This document shows, piece by piece, positions 12,581 to 21,547 of a stretch of 64,000 nucleotides of DNA. The notes under the pieces were generated by a model. It did no database searches. It was given only the letters and a program-made list of their open reading frames with translations, and was not told where the DNA came from. Made by a program: the position numbers and the translations under genes. Each line of letters opens with the position of its first letter. The first letter of the stretch is position 1. Source of the DNA: Ruminococcus sp. (GTDB taxonomy: Bacteria; Bacillota; Clostridia; Oscillospirales; Ruminococcaceae); contig JAJBTZ010000090.1 of NCBI GenBank assembly GCA_020860605.1, positions 393,431 to 457,430 on the forward strand, in the 5' to 3' direction.

Positions 12581-12617
12581 TAAATCGGTCTGAGATTAGA
12601 TTTCTCAGGCCGATTTA
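12581..12617. terminator. Bidirectional terminator between lacZ and radC
   Basis: A 15-bp stem (12581-12595 with 12603-12617, one G-U pair) and a seven-base loop lie between the two converging genes. The right arm overlaps the radC stop codon. A-T rich ends on both sides allow use in either direction. Confidence 0.8.
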
Positions 12618-13343
12618 TTTCAGATTGTCTTCGAGGCGTACAACCTCGTTTTTAAACATTGACCTCGCTTCCTCGTGGGAAACTATAACATGGTCAACAA
12701 GATTGATGCCCATTCCTTCCAAGGATTTCTTTAAACTTTCAGTGAGACGGGTGTCCTCTCTTGAAGGCTCTGTATTGCCGAGTGGATGATTATGAGCTAT
12801 TGCACAGCTGGTGCATTTGCTTTTGCAGATTTCGTTGATGATTTTAAGCTCATTAAGGGATACGCTTGAGCCGTCGCCTTCTGAAATCTTCCTGCTCGAC
12901 ACTATTCCCATCTTATCATCGAGGCATATAATCCAGAGCTGTTCGATCTGAACACTTGAAAGTTTATATAAAAAATAACGGCATAGATCGGAGGTCGTTT
13001 CAAGCCTTTCTCCATCCAAGCCAGATAGCATATATTTTGCAAAGAATTCAGGGAGAAGTTTCAGCAAACATGCCGTGTTATCTCCAACACCATCAACCTC
13101 AAGGAGGTCCTCATACGGGGCGTTCAGCACATTCGCTATGCTTCCGAAACGATTCAGAAGCGCATGAGCTGTCGGGTTTGTGTCGCCTCTGGGATTTGTA
13201 TAGAAAAGAAGGAGCTCGAGCGCCTGATGATCATAAAATCTATCCAGCCCATAATTAAGAAATTGTTTCCTGAGTCGCTGGCGATGGCCTTCGTGAGGAT
13301 TGTCTTTTGTTTTGCTTTTGTCAGCAATTAATTTATTGCTCAT
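12615..13343 (-). CDS. radC: RadC/JAB-domain family protein
   Basis: A 242-residue protein. The N-terminal helix-hairpin-helix region (~15-95) contains V-D-G-V-G-D. The C-terminal MPN/JAB domain contains the metal motif H-N-H-P-L-G-N ... S-R-E-D (about residues 175-190). RadC proteins were named from repair phenotypes but their biochemical role is unsettled. Length and both domains are typical. An AAGAAGGG ribosome site precedes the ATG. It converges on lacZ and shares its terminator. Confidence 0.9.
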   Translation of the reverse strand: MSNKLIADKSKTKDNPHEGHRQRLRKQFLNYGLDRFYDHQALELLLFYTNPRGDTNPTAHALLNRFGSIANVLNAPYEDLLEVDGVGDNTACLLKLLPEFFAKYMLSGLDGERLETTSDLCRYFLYKLSSVQIEQLWIICLDDKMGIVSSRKISEGDGSSVSLNELKIINEICKSKCTSCAIAHNHPLGNTEPSREDTRLTESLKKSLEGMGINLVDHVIVSHEEARSMFKNEVVRLEDNLK

Positions 13344-13514
13344 ATAATTTTGTTCCCTTCTTTTATATTAATGTTATCGTGGCAAAAACGGCGAAATTAC
13401 GTGGATTTCGCTCGTTCATGCTCACGGTTACATTATATCTGGTGGAGGGAGAAAAGTCAACTGTTTTTTCAGATTTTTCGGATATAATTGAAAAATCATG
13501 GACTTGTATTTAAA

Positions 13515-13543
13515 AAGTTCTCCCGAAGATATCGGGAGAACTT
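13515..13543 (-). terminator. Terminator of the ABC half-exporter cluster
   Basis: A perfect 12-bp stem (13515-13526 with 13532-13543) with a five-base loop lies about 30 bases past the stop of the last exporter gene. On the minus strand it is followed by CTTTTTAAAT. The rest of 13344-13571 shows no gene. Confidence 0.8.
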
Positions 13544-13571
13544 AAAAAACTAATAAATTCCGCCTGTGGTT

Positions 13572-15350
13572 TCAATCCCCTATATAATTCTCCGCCTGCT
13601 TCGTGAACATCTCGCAGTACAAGCCTTTCCGTGCCATCAGCTCGTCATGCGTTCCCATTTCTGCAACTTGTCCCTTATCTATGACGATAATCTGGTCGGC
13701 TTTGACGACGGTCGAGAGTCTGTGCGAGACGAAGATAACCGTTTTATCTCTGCCGAGCTCGTAGATCTTCTTGAAGAACTCATACTCGGCGTTCGGATCT
13801 AAAGCACTCGACGGCTCATCGAAGACCAGGATATTTGCATCCCTGTAGTAAGCTCTTGCAATAGAGATTTTCTGCTTCTCGCCGCCAGAGAAATCAACGC
13901 CTTCTTTATCAAATCGTGTCGAGAAGACACTTTTTTCTTTCTTAGGCAATGAATCTATCTTATCTTCCAGACCGGAGAACCTGATGCTGTCCTCAATTTT
14001 GCCGGAATCGATGTCTTTCTCGCCACGGAAAGCGATGTTTTCTTCGAGAGTAAGTGGAATATTGACCGAGTTCTGCAGGACAACAGACAACTGCTTGTAC
14101 CACGAGGACAGGTCCACGTCGTTTATGTCGGTTTCACCGTTGATGAGAATCTTTCCGCTCGTCGGAGGATAAAGTGCCAGAATCAGCTTCAGAAGCGTCG
14201 TCTTTCCGGCACCGTTTTCGCCGACGATTGCAATTCTTGAACCGGCATGAATCGAGAATGAAACGCCGTCAAGTGCATTCTGCTCCTGATTCGGATATTT
14301 GAAGCTGACATTTTCGAGCGTTATCTCCTCGCAGTTTTCAATCTTCTCGGTTCCATTCTGGACGTACTTCTCGTCCTTGATATAATCCATATAGAATGAT
14401 GCTTCGTTGACGTTGTTCTTGAGATTTATAAACAAGCCGAGGAATTTGTTGAAGTTCTCTGCGAACTGCTGAACAGCTACAAACAGTGCCGAATAGGTGG
14501 CGACATCAAGCTGTCCCGCAAACAGCATATATCCGAAATAGAGATATGCCGAAAGTAGCTGAACATTGCCGAGGAGTATTGCAAGGTAATTCCACCTGAA
14601 TCTCTGCCTGTCCTTCTTGTTGCCCTCAATGGTAATAGCCATTTCCTTTTCGTTCACCGTCTCTATCGAATAGTCGAAAGCCTCGTTCAGCTTGACGGTG
14701 GAAACATAATCCTTTTCATTAAAGAGCCTCTGTAAATACTGCAAAAGTCTGACCTTCGGCAGACGCTCAGTGTTCTGATACTTGAACCACAAATCGTTGA
14801 CCTTGTTCATACAGAGATGCGACAGAATCAGGGTTGCGAAGATTATAATCACGATTATAACGCTGACCTGACCGACGATATAGGAAACGCCTATCAAGGT
14901 CAGAATGCAGGTGATCATCTGCGAGAGTATGTTTATGACTTCATCTGCACCGACATATGTATAGTTCAGAGCTTTCTGAAGCGCATCGTATTCACTGCTG
15001 TCCTCAAACGCCAGCATACTGTTTTCGTTCATCTTTCTGTAAATATGCTCACGAAGCTCGACGCTTATGTACTCGGTGTTCAGGTTCTGCTTGATTGTCA
15101 GTCTCCGCTCGACATATGCCCACACCGAAATAATCAGGATATATCCGCAAATATACCCGACACCGAGCCACAGGTCTTCCTTATAAAGAAAAGCGTTCAA
15201 CGACATCTTTGGCAGGTAAATCACAAGCATATTGCTGATAAACCCATACAAGGTCGTTATGATGTAGATAAAGAAGTAAGACTTGTGCGATTTCCAAGCG
15301 ATTTCAAAGAAAAGCTTGTTGGTTTCTAAAAAGGTTTTTAGTTTTTTCAT
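13572..15350 (-). CDS. ABC half-exporter 1 (fused permease and ATPase)
   Basis: A 592-residue ABC transporter half-unit. Start set at ATG 15350 with AAAGGAG nine bases upstream; a longer frame to 15407 only translates the promoter repeat. Six membrane helices occupy ~15-330. The nucleotide-binding domain has Walker A G-E-N-G-A-G-K-T-T (~375-385), a signature F-S-G-G-E-K-Q (~488) and Walker B V-F-D-E-P-S-S-A-L-D-P (~511). There is no C39 peptidase domain. Such half-units form dimers that export peptides, lipids or drugs; the substrate is unknown. It has its own dyad-bearing promoter region (15388-15434). Confidence 0.9.
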   Translation of the reverse strand: MKKLKTFLETNKLFFEIAWKSHKSYFFIYIITTLYGFISNMLVIYLPKMSLNAFLYKEDLWLGVGYICGYILIISVWAYVERRLTIKQNLNTEYISVELREHIYRKMNENSMLAFEDSSEYDALQKALNYTYVGADEVINILSQMITCILTLIGVSYIVGQVSVIIVIIIFATLILSHLCMNKVNDLWFKYQNTERLPKVRLLQYLQRLFNEKDYVSTVKLNEAFDYSIETVNEKEMAITIEGNKKDRQRFRWNYLAILLGNVQLLSAYLYFGYMLFAGQLDVATYSALFVAVQQFAENFNKFLGLFINLKNNVNEASFYMDYIKDEKYVQNGTEKIENCEEITLENVSFKYPNQEQNALDGVSFSIHAGSRIAIVGENGAGKTTLLKLILALYPPTSGKILINGETDINDVDLSSWYKQLSVVLQNSVNIPLTLEENIAFRGEKDIDSGKIEDSIRFSGLEDKIDSLPKKEKSVFSTRFDKEGVDFSGGEKQKISIARAYYRDANILVFDEPSSALDPNAEYEFFKKIYELGRDKTVIFVSHRLSTVVKADQIIVIDKGQVAEMGTHDELMARKGLYCEMFTKQAENYIGD

Positions 15351-15559
15351 AATTAGTACTCCTTTCTGAACTCCAATTATTATTTTACCCCCGCCAAGAT
15401 TTGTCAAGTATTTTCTACAAATTTTTGCAGGGGGTAGTTCAATTTTCTTTATATTTCTTCGCTTTCCGCTTCCTCATTCGCCTTGACATAAAACTCTACC
15501 TGCTTATCAAACATTTCAGTGTATAGACCGCCCTGAGCGTAAAGCTCCTTATGCGTGCC
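15340..15559. repeat. ~220 bp direct repeat, copy A
   Basis: This segment is nearly identical to 18866-19086 in the same orientation. It covers the last ~36 codons of half-exporter 2, the whole intergenic dyad and promoter, and the ribosome site and first codons of the next gene. Identity stops sharply at the shared CTTATGCGTGCC. The rest of the two exporter genes is much more divergent, which points to gene conversion or a local duplication. Confidence 0.85.
15388..15434 (-). promoter_or_regulatory. Promoter-embedded inverted repeat, copy A
   Basis: CCCCCGCCAAGATTTGT (15388-15404) pairs imperfectly with the segment 15417-15434 across a 12-base loop. On the minus strand one arm contains TTGACA, with an AT-rich AATAAT about 18 bases downstream, just ahead of half-exporter 1. 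No run of T follows the stem, so an operator or leader hairpin is more likely than a terminator. Confidence 0.5.
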
Positions 15560-17284
15560 GGATTCTACTATGTTGCCGTCCTGGAAGACGAGGATTTTCT
15601 CGGCTAACTGGACTGCCGCCATTCTGTGAGTTATCAGGACTGCCGTTCTGTCTGTAATCATCTCGGTGAACTTGGTGTAGATTTCATACTCGGCAAACGG
15701 GTCTAATGCGGCTGTGGGTTCGTCCAGGATATAGATAGGCGCATCGTGGTATATCGCTCTTGCTATGGCTATCTTCTGGTCCTCACCGCCTGAGGGCTCA
15801 AAGCCGGTGGGGTCTATATTCTTTCCGACATATGTATCCACACCCTTTTCCAAGCTGTCAACCAAAGGCTTTATTCCGGCTCTTTCTATTGCATTATTCA
15901 GCTTGTCAGTGTCATAGTTTTCTTCACAGGCTATGCCGAGCGAAAGAGGCATATTGAAACGGCAGAAATCCTGAAATACGGGAGCGAACAGTCTCTGATA
16001 CTTGACGTAATCATAATCCATTATGTTGATGCCATCAAGGAGAATCTCGCCCTCGGTAGGAACATACAAACGGGTCAGAAGCTTGACGAACGTTGTTTTG
16101 CCGGAGCCGTTCTCACCAACTATACAGAGCTTCTGGTCGCAGGGAATCTTAACGCTGAGGTGTCTTAATGCGTAGCGTTCGCTTCCCGGATATTTGAAGG
16201 ATACGTCTCTGAACTCAATAACGGAATTTTTATCATACAGAGGCACCTTGTTACCGTTGTTTTCAAGCATGGTGGGCTGGGAGCGAAACGCTTTCATTTC
16301 ATCAACGTTCATCGAGTATGAGGATATTTCAAGATAAGCGTTGAAGATTCCGCTTACAGCACTTGAGAACTGGCTTGCCGCAGACATAAAGATTGTCATG
16401 GAACCGAGTGCCAGGTCGTCAAACAGAACCTTGAGTATTGCAACAAGGTACAAAACCGCTTCCTGAACGGCACTTGTGACCGCGTGAACCATTCTCCACC
16501 TTGCGCCGAATTTATCCTGTTTCTTCGACACATCATCATGCTTCTTGCCGATACCGGTATAACGGTTGACGAAGAAATCCTTTAGTCTGAATATACGGAC
16601 TTCCTTTCCTCTTGAGTGATCCGTGAGGTTATAAAATTCATTCCAATATTCATTGTCGAGCTTGCTGAGTTCCAAGCCGAAGTTGTAGTTCGCAACATTG
16701 ATTTTCTTTGTGACAACAGCATTAATAGCGATTATAGCCAAGAGAACTATGATTACTATCGGATTCAGATATACGATTATTGAAGTTACCGCAAGAATCT
16801 TTACAAACGAGTTGATGAGCCTGAGAATATAGCTGAACATTTCAAGCGGGGCATTCGGTGCGTGCATACTGATTCGATTAAGCTGAACCGCAACCTTCGG
16901 GTCTTCAAGGGAAGCATATCCCATGTCAGCAACATATGACTGAAGCTCTCCCTGAAAAGCACGGCGAAGCTCACGGTAAAGTTCACTCGCCTTTACACGC
17001 AAAGTCATTTCTTTGAGATGGTTCAAAAGAGGAACCGCCACCAAAACAGATGCAAGCGATACAATCACTTTAATATCTCTGTCAGCAGACAGCTCGTTGA
17101 TGATAAGACCGGGGATTATCATATAGACCACCGGCACCAAGGCATCTAACACAGTAAGAAGTATTTGCAGGAAGATATAGAGCGCACTGTGCTTCTGACC
17201 CTTGAAGTATTTCATCAGGTAGACTATACTGTCCCAGCTTCGGCGAAGGTCTTTCATGGCTGATAAGTCGGTTAGTTTTTTCAT
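15449..17284 (-). CDS. ABC half-exporter 2 (fused permease and ATPase)
   Basis: A 611-residue half-transporter. The membrane domain (~25-335) is followed by a nucleotide-binding domain with Walker A G-E-N-G-S-G-K-T-T (~391), a variant signature P-S-G-G-E-D-Q (~498) and Walker B I-L-D-E-P-T-A-A-L-D-P. No peptidase domain is present. The ATG at 17284 follows a GAAAGGAG ribosome site. The last ~36 residues match those of half-exporter 3 almost exactly while the bodies differ, a mosaic 3' end. With half-exporter 1 or 3 it may form a heterodimer; the substrate is unknown. Confidence 0.9.
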   Translation of the reverse strand: MKKLTDLSAMKDLRRSWDSIVYLMKYFKGQKHSALYIFLQILLTVLDALVPVVYMIIPGLIINELSADRDIKVIVSLASVLVAVPLLNHLKEMTLRVKASELYRELRRAFQGELQSYVADMGYASLEDPKVAVQLNRISMHAPNAPLEMFSYILRLINSFVKILAVTSIIVYLNPIVIIVLLAIIAINAVVTKKINVANYNFGLELSKLDNEYWNEFYNLTDHSRGKEVRIFRLKDFFVNRYTGIGKKHDDVSKKQDKFGARWRMVHAVTSAVQEAVLYLVAILKVLFDDLALGSMTIFMSAASQFSSAVSGIFNAYLEISSYSMNVDEMKAFRSQPTMLENNGNKVPLYDKNSVIEFRDVSFKYPGSERYALRHLSVKIPCDQKLCIVGENGSGKTTFVKLLTRLYVPTEGEILLDGINIMDYDYVKYQRLFAPVFQDFCRFNMPLSLGIACEENYDTDKLNNAIERAGIKPLVDSLEKGVDTYVGKNIDPTGFEPSGGEDQKIAIARAIYHDAPIYILDEPTAALDPFAEYEIYTKFTEMITDRTAVLITHRMAAVQLAEKILVFQDGNIVESGTHKELYAQGGLYTEMFDKQVEFYVKANEEAESEEI

Positions 17285-17397
17285 AAGTATTTCTCCTTTC
17301 GGGTTTCCCCATATTATATAGACACCAAAAATGGCGAAAAGGTTTCACTTTTCATTATAATTTTCGAAAAATTTTTCAAGGGTTTTGGCACAAACAA

Positions 17398-18876
17398 TCA
17401 GAAGTGCTCCGTTGCTACTCTGGCAATGTCTTCTTGGGTCATATAGTAAACGTATTCTTCAAGCGAATAGCTCGATTCTCCCTCGTTAAGTATGATTCTT
17501 ATGCAACCATCCGAGGTTGATTTTAAACCAGATATATGAGTCTCTTCAAAAGGCATAGGAAAGTCGGCTTCAACGATTTCTCCAGTTTCTATCTTCAGAA
17601 TATAAAGCTTCATCTCAGACGAAGAGAGATCGGGATAGTTTGTAAAGAAGATACAGTCGTCTGTGACACCAAAGCCCACAGATGAGCCCTTGGCTATCAC
17701 CTTAACGCTGTCATCTCTGATTTCACAGACATACGCTGTCAAGGTATTGCCAGCCCTGAAAGCAATGTAGTTGCCAGTTCGCTCGATATCGTACATCGCA
17801 TCAGGACTGACGATTTTATCGAGCCCGACAATATCGGATATGTCGACTTCATCTTCTTCGAGAGGATACGACATATTGCTCTCTTCGAGCTCTGTAAGCT
17901 CGGTGAACTCGCCTGCCTCTATGTCGTAAACCGCCTGGTATCGCTTCTCCTCCTCGACATCCGAGTATGTCCCATAGGCATAGTTGCCGTTAATGTCGCT
18001 GACAGTGAAGCCGTACTTCATGAAGCTATGAAACCACTCATCCGTGTCAGCCTCGACTATTTCGACATCCTCCGGCAGAATCAAGGATTGACTGTTGACG
18101 CTCTCGTAGTATTCATCGTAGTCTGGAAGCTCGGCAGTTTCTTCCTTATCAATCGTGCCGTTTACCATATCGATAGTCCAAGTGCTTCCGTCTGTAAGAC
18201 TGCTAAAAGTGATGATTCCGTTTTCCTCATACACCTTGTCGAAGCTCACCTGCTCTGTGATTTCATATTCAGTCAATTCGTTCAAAGCGAGATTGTTCAC
18301 AAATATCGCGCTGTCGGTTTTGTAAACTGCATACCCGTTACTGACACAGACAAAGATGTCAGATGGAAGATTCAAGGTTTCAAGTGTGTTGTCGGTGAGA
18401 TTAAGCTTATAGAATTCCCCTTCTTCGGTCGAAAACATCAGGGTTTCGTTATCAATCCAATTGAGATAGCCGACTGTCGGGGAAAGCTCGCCTAAATCAA
18501 ACCTGTACTCACTGGCACTCAGCAAATCCACAATCCAGATGCCCGGGATCAGGGACATTTCGCCATTTTCGGCGTACTTGTTCGACCAGTAGGCAATTGT
18601 AGTGAAATTGTCGTTGACAGTCGGAACATCAAACCAGACTATCATGTCCCACTTGCCGTTAAGAGTCTCGTACTCCTCATAGGTAAAGCCATAGGCAGAG
18701 TCGGACAGCATTGGCGACGAAGTGCCGGTGTCAGAGTTGTAGACATAAATCTGATTTTCGGAGTAATCGGCAAACATGGACAGGTTATCGTTTACTCCAC
18801 CCGAAGAATCTTCCTTGACACTGCCACAGGACACCAAGAGCATAAGAGCAAGAGTTATTGCGATTAGTTTTTTCAT
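17398..18876 (-). CDS. Propeller-like secreted lipoprotein
   Basis: A 492-residue lipoprotein starting at ATG 18876 behind AAAGGAG. The signal peptide ends in the lipobox L-V-S-C (~residue 17). The mature part is acidic and consists of repeated short beta-strand units (for example Y-R-F-D-L-G-E-L ... L-N-W-I-D-N-E-T-L-M-F-S), as in TolB or DPP-IV N-terminal beta-propellers. No catalytic motif is visible. It lies between half-exporters 3 and 2, downstream of the second copy of the promoter dyad, so it is probably an extracytoplasmic partner or immunity-like component of that exporter system. This is inference. Confidence 0.75.
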   Translation of the reverse strand: MKKLIAITLALMLLVSCGSVKEDSSGGVNDNLSMFADYSENQIYVYNSDTGTSSPMLSDSAYGFTYEEYETLNGKWDMIVWFDVPTVNDNFTTIAYWSNKYAENGEMSLIPGIWIVDLLSASEYRFDLGELSPTVGYLNWIDNETLMFSTEEGEFYKLNLTDNTLETLNLPSDIFVCVSNGYAVYKTDSAIFVNNLALNELTEYEITEQVSFDKVYEENGIITFSSLTDGSTWTIDMVNGTIDKEETAELPDYDEYYESVNSQSLILPEDVEIVEADTDEWFHSFMKYGFTVSDINGNYAYGTYSDVEEEKRYQAVYDIEAGEFTELTELEESNMSYPLEEDEVDISDIVGLDKIVSPDAMYDIERTGNYIAFRAGNTLTAYVCEIRDDSVKVIAKGSSVGFGVTDDCIFFTNYPDLSSSEMKLYILKIETGEIVEADFPMPFEETHISGLKSTSDGCIRIILNEGESSYSLEEYVYYMTQEDIARVATEHF

Positions 18877-19086
18877 AATTATTTCTCCTTTCTGAACTCC
18901 AATTATTATTTTACCCCCCGCCAAAATTTGTCAAGTATTTTCTACAAATTTTTGCGGGGGTTAGATCAATTTTCTTTATATTTCTTCGCTTTCCGCTTCC
19001 TCATTCGCCTTGACATAAAACTCTGCCTGTTTATCGAACATTTCAGTGTAGAGACCACCCTGAGCGTAAAGCTCCTTATGCGTGCC
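18866..19086. repeat. ~220 bp direct repeat, copy B
   Basis: The partner of 15340-15559. It spans the 3' end of half-exporter 3, the dyad and promoter, and the ribosome site and start of the lipoprotein gene. The same control region therefore drives two different downstream genes. Confidence 0.85.
18915..18960 (-). promoter_or_regulatory. Promoter-embedded inverted repeat, copy B
   Basis: CCCCCGCCAAAATTTGT (18915-18931) and ACAAATTTTTGCGGGGG (18944-18960) are complementary at 16 of 17 positions across a 12-base loop. On the minus strand TTGACA (18929-18934) straddles the inner end of one arm, with AATAAT about 18 bases on. The next gene is the lipoprotein starting at 18876. This copy is closer to perfect than copy A. 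Confidence 0.55.
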
Positions 19087-20799
19087 ATAGCCGACCATAT
19101 GTCCATCTTGGAACACTGCAACCCTGTCGGCGAGCTGAACTGCAGAAAGGCGGTGGGTTATCAGGACGGCACACTTGTCCTGAATCATCGAGTTGAACTG
19201 TGAGTAGATTTCGTACTCGGCGTTCGGATCAAGTGCGGCAGTAGGTTCATCCAAGAGATAGATTTCACCTCCGTGATACTGCGCTCTTGCGATTGCAATA
19301 CGCTGTCCTTCTCCTCCTGATGGCTTGAAACCTCCCTCATCCACTGATTTCCCGACATATGTATCATAGCCTTTTGGCAACTTTGCTACTAACTTTGTAA
19401 GCCCACACTTTCTGCAAACCTCGTCAAGACGTTCATGGTCGCATGGTTCGCCACTGAGCGTAATATTCTTTTCAAGAGGCAACTTATACTCGACAAAATC
19501 CTGAAATACAGGTGCGAACAGCCGCTGATACTTTTCGTAGTCATACTCGTTTATATTTTTGCCGTTAAGCAAAATCTCTCCCTCGGTTGGCGTATAAAGC
19601 CTTGTGAGAAGCTTTATGAATGTTGATTTTCCAGCACCGTTTTCTCCGACAACGCAGAGATGCTCCGAGCCTTTGAGTGTGAGATTAAGTTTTTTTAAAG
19701 CATATACTTCACTGCCGGGATATTTGAATGAAACATTCTTAAATTCGATTATAGAGTCCTTGTCATAGACAGGCGTTTCAGTTCCGCAACCATATCCCTT
19801 TCTCGGGAGCGACATAAATTCAAGATACTCCTGAATATTAAGGCTTTTAGCCGACAGCGACAGATATGTATTGAATACATTAGACAAAGCCGATGAGAAC
19901 TGGCTGACAGCCGAAAGATATATTGTCATGCTACCTATTGCAAGTGAATAGTATATGACTCTGATAATGAGATAAGCGTATAAAACTACTTGTTGCACAA
20001 GTGAAGTAATGGTATAGACAATACCTCCGGTTGACCATGAGCGTTTGCCTCGGATGATGACATCAGCGAACTTATACTTGTTTTCTCTGAAAAGGCTTAT
20101 GAGATATTCTCCTGCTGAGAAAAGCCTGTTTTCTTTGCCATATGCCTGCTCGTACATCATGTAGGTTAATCCCCAGTCACGGTTTGAATAAACTGCATTT
20201 TCCTTGTTCAGCTCAAATTGCTTCGTATTAAGCTTCTTCGTAACAGCCGAGTTGATAAGCACCATAGCCAATACCAGAACAACTATCAGTGGATGCAATG
20301 TTGCAATAATAGATGAAATTGCAATAAGAGTGAAGACTGCTGTAACCGCTTTGAATATCAGATCGACATAATTCAGAATGTCGCTCAAGGTATCGTTGGC
20401 ACGATTTTTCATGACGATTATATTGGGATTCTCAAAATTCTCATAATCCATCGTCATCAGATGGCGATAAAAATCTGAATCAAAGCTGATGTCCAAGTCC
20501 CATCTGATTTTGTTGAGCCAATAATCGCCCCATGAATTTACAACATAAGCGATTAACGAATTTAAAACCAAGAGACCGACGTACAGAACCACCATACTGA
20601 TGCTGTCACCATCGACAAGTGCATTGATAATCCATCCGGGGAGTACCGTGTACATAACTGTTATCAATGCCTGTAGCACTGATATTAAGCCTTTGAGGAA
20701 AAGATATAGCTTTCCTTTAGGCGTTCCCACAACGAAGGACAGCACAAACTTTGTACACTTCCATGTGTTCTTTACTTTTTGATTGTCGGGCTTTTTCAT
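18976..20799 (-). CDS. ABC half-exporter 3 (fused permease and ATPase)
   Basis: A 607-residue half-transporter. The membrane domain (~20-330) precedes Walker A G-E-N-G-A-G-K-S-T (~386), signature P-S-G-G-E-G-Q and Walker B L-L-D-E-P-T-A-A-L-D-P. It lacks a C39 peptidase. It follows the ECF sigma and DUF4367-like genes by 43 bases with an AAAGGAG site, so it is likely the first structural gene of the sigma-controlled operon. Its sequence is most like half-exporter 2 and shares that protein's C-terminal tail. Confidence 0.9.
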   Translation of the reverse strand: MKKPDNQKVKNTWKCTKFVLSFVVGTPKGKLYLFLKGLISVLQALITVMYTVLPGWIINALVDGDSISMVVLYVGLLVLNSLIAYVVNSWGDYWLNKIRWDLDISFDSDFYRHLMTMDYENFENPNIIVMKNRANDTLSDILNYVDLIFKAVTAVFTLIAISSIIATLHPLIVVLVLAMVLINSAVTKKLNTKQFELNKENAVYSNRDWGLTYMMYEQAYGKENRLFSAGEYLISLFRENKYKFADVIIRGKRSWSTGGIVYTITSLVQQVVLYAYLIIRVIYYSLAIGSMTIYLSAVSQFSSALSNVFNTYLSLSAKSLNIQEYLEFMSLPRKGYGCGTETPVYDKDSIIEFKNVSFKYPGSEVYALKKLNLTLKGSEHLCVVGENGAGKSTFIKLLTRLYTPTEGEILLNGKNINEYDYEKYQRLFAPVFQDFVEYKLPLEKNITLSGEPCDHERLDEVCRKCGLTKLVAKLPKGYDTYVGKSVDEGGFKPSGGEGQRIAIARAQYHGGEIYLLDEPTAALDPNAEYEIYSQFNSMIQDKCAVLITHRLSAVQLADRVAVFQDGHMVGYGTHKELYAQGGLYTEMFDKQAEFYVKANEEAESEEI

Positions 20800-20842
20800 G
20801 TTGATTTCTCCTTTTTCGTTTTACAATCCAAATGCGATTTTT

Positions 20843-21547
20843 CTATCCAAGTCCTACACTTTCGGCGATTTGCACTAAAACGTCAATGTCAATTTGTGCA
20901 GAAATACTAAAGATATAACCGTCATCAATCCACACAACAGTATTCAGTCCGTATTCATCAAACGTCTGATAGCAGTAATACTGGATGCCGTCAATCAGAT
21001 ATTCGGAAACAGTACTGTTTTCATTGTCGGTAGAAAAACTGGTTCCGTCCGTAGCCAAGCTGTAATCAAAGCATAATCTCTGGCCGTCATAATCCTCATA
21101 AGTTACTTCTACATTGATGTCGCCATAGTATACCGTTCTCAGCTTATAGCCGTCAGGGATATAATCTGGTCTGATTTCGGTGTTGAAAGTCACATCTTCC
21201 GAAGTTTCAGTGAAAGAATACTTGTCATACCCATCAAAAACCTGCTTAAACACCTGATTCACTGCGGCATAAACAGGTGGCTGAGTGAGGAGCAAGCAAA
21301 ATGCAACGCCGAGAGCGCAAGCAAGAGTTACAAGTGAGCGAGATGTGACTTTCAAGGCGGTTCTTCTGCGCTTTTCGCTATCTATTTTTCTTGTAGCTTT
21401 TCTTATGTTCTTTGAACACTTTTCGCTGAACTCATGATTCTCGGATTCCGCTACCAGTGTTTCAGATTCTTCACTAAGCTTTTTTGTGAGTCCATCACGC
21501 AAGAGTATTTCAAATATTTCGTCGCTGTTAGTGCATTTCTTCTCCAT
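20843..21547 (-). CDS. DUF4367-like membrane protein, probable anti-sigma factor
   Basis: A 234-residue protein with a charged cytoplasmic N-terminus (~1-65), one membrane helix (~69-89) and an outside C-terminal domain with P-D-Y-I-P-D-G-Y (~130) and repeated Y-Y-C-Y-Q / V-V-W-I-D-D-G-Y-I-F strands that recall DUF4367. It overlaps the upstream ECF sigma gene by 20 bases. Such partners usually restrain the sigma factor and sense the envelope. No zinc-finger pattern is present, so sigma binding would be through the helical N-terminus. The role is inferred from gene order. Confidence 0.7.
   Translation of the reverse strand: MEKKCTNSDEIFEILLRDGLTKKLSEESETLVAESENHEFSEKCSKNIRKATRKIDSEKRRRTALKVTSRSLVTLACALGVAFCLLLTQPPVYAAVNQVFKQVFDGYDKYSFTETSEDVTFNTEIRPDYIPDGYKLRTVYYGDINVEVTYEDYDGQRLCFDYSLATDGTSFSTDNENSTVSEYLIDGIQYYCYQTFDEYGLNTVVWIDDGYIFSISAQIDIDVLVQIAESVGLG

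Noticed and set aside
15351..15407. N-terminal extension of half-exporter 1 (and the same for the lipoprotein at 18877-18924)
   Set aside because: The extension translates the promoter and ribosome site that are duplicated in both places; the downstream ATG has AAAGGAG at good spacing.
15388..18960. Reading the two GC-rich inverted repeats as rho-independent terminators
   Set aside because: Neither is followed by a T-run on the minus strand, and one arm carries a consensus -35 hexamer positioned for the next gene. A dual role cannot be excluded.
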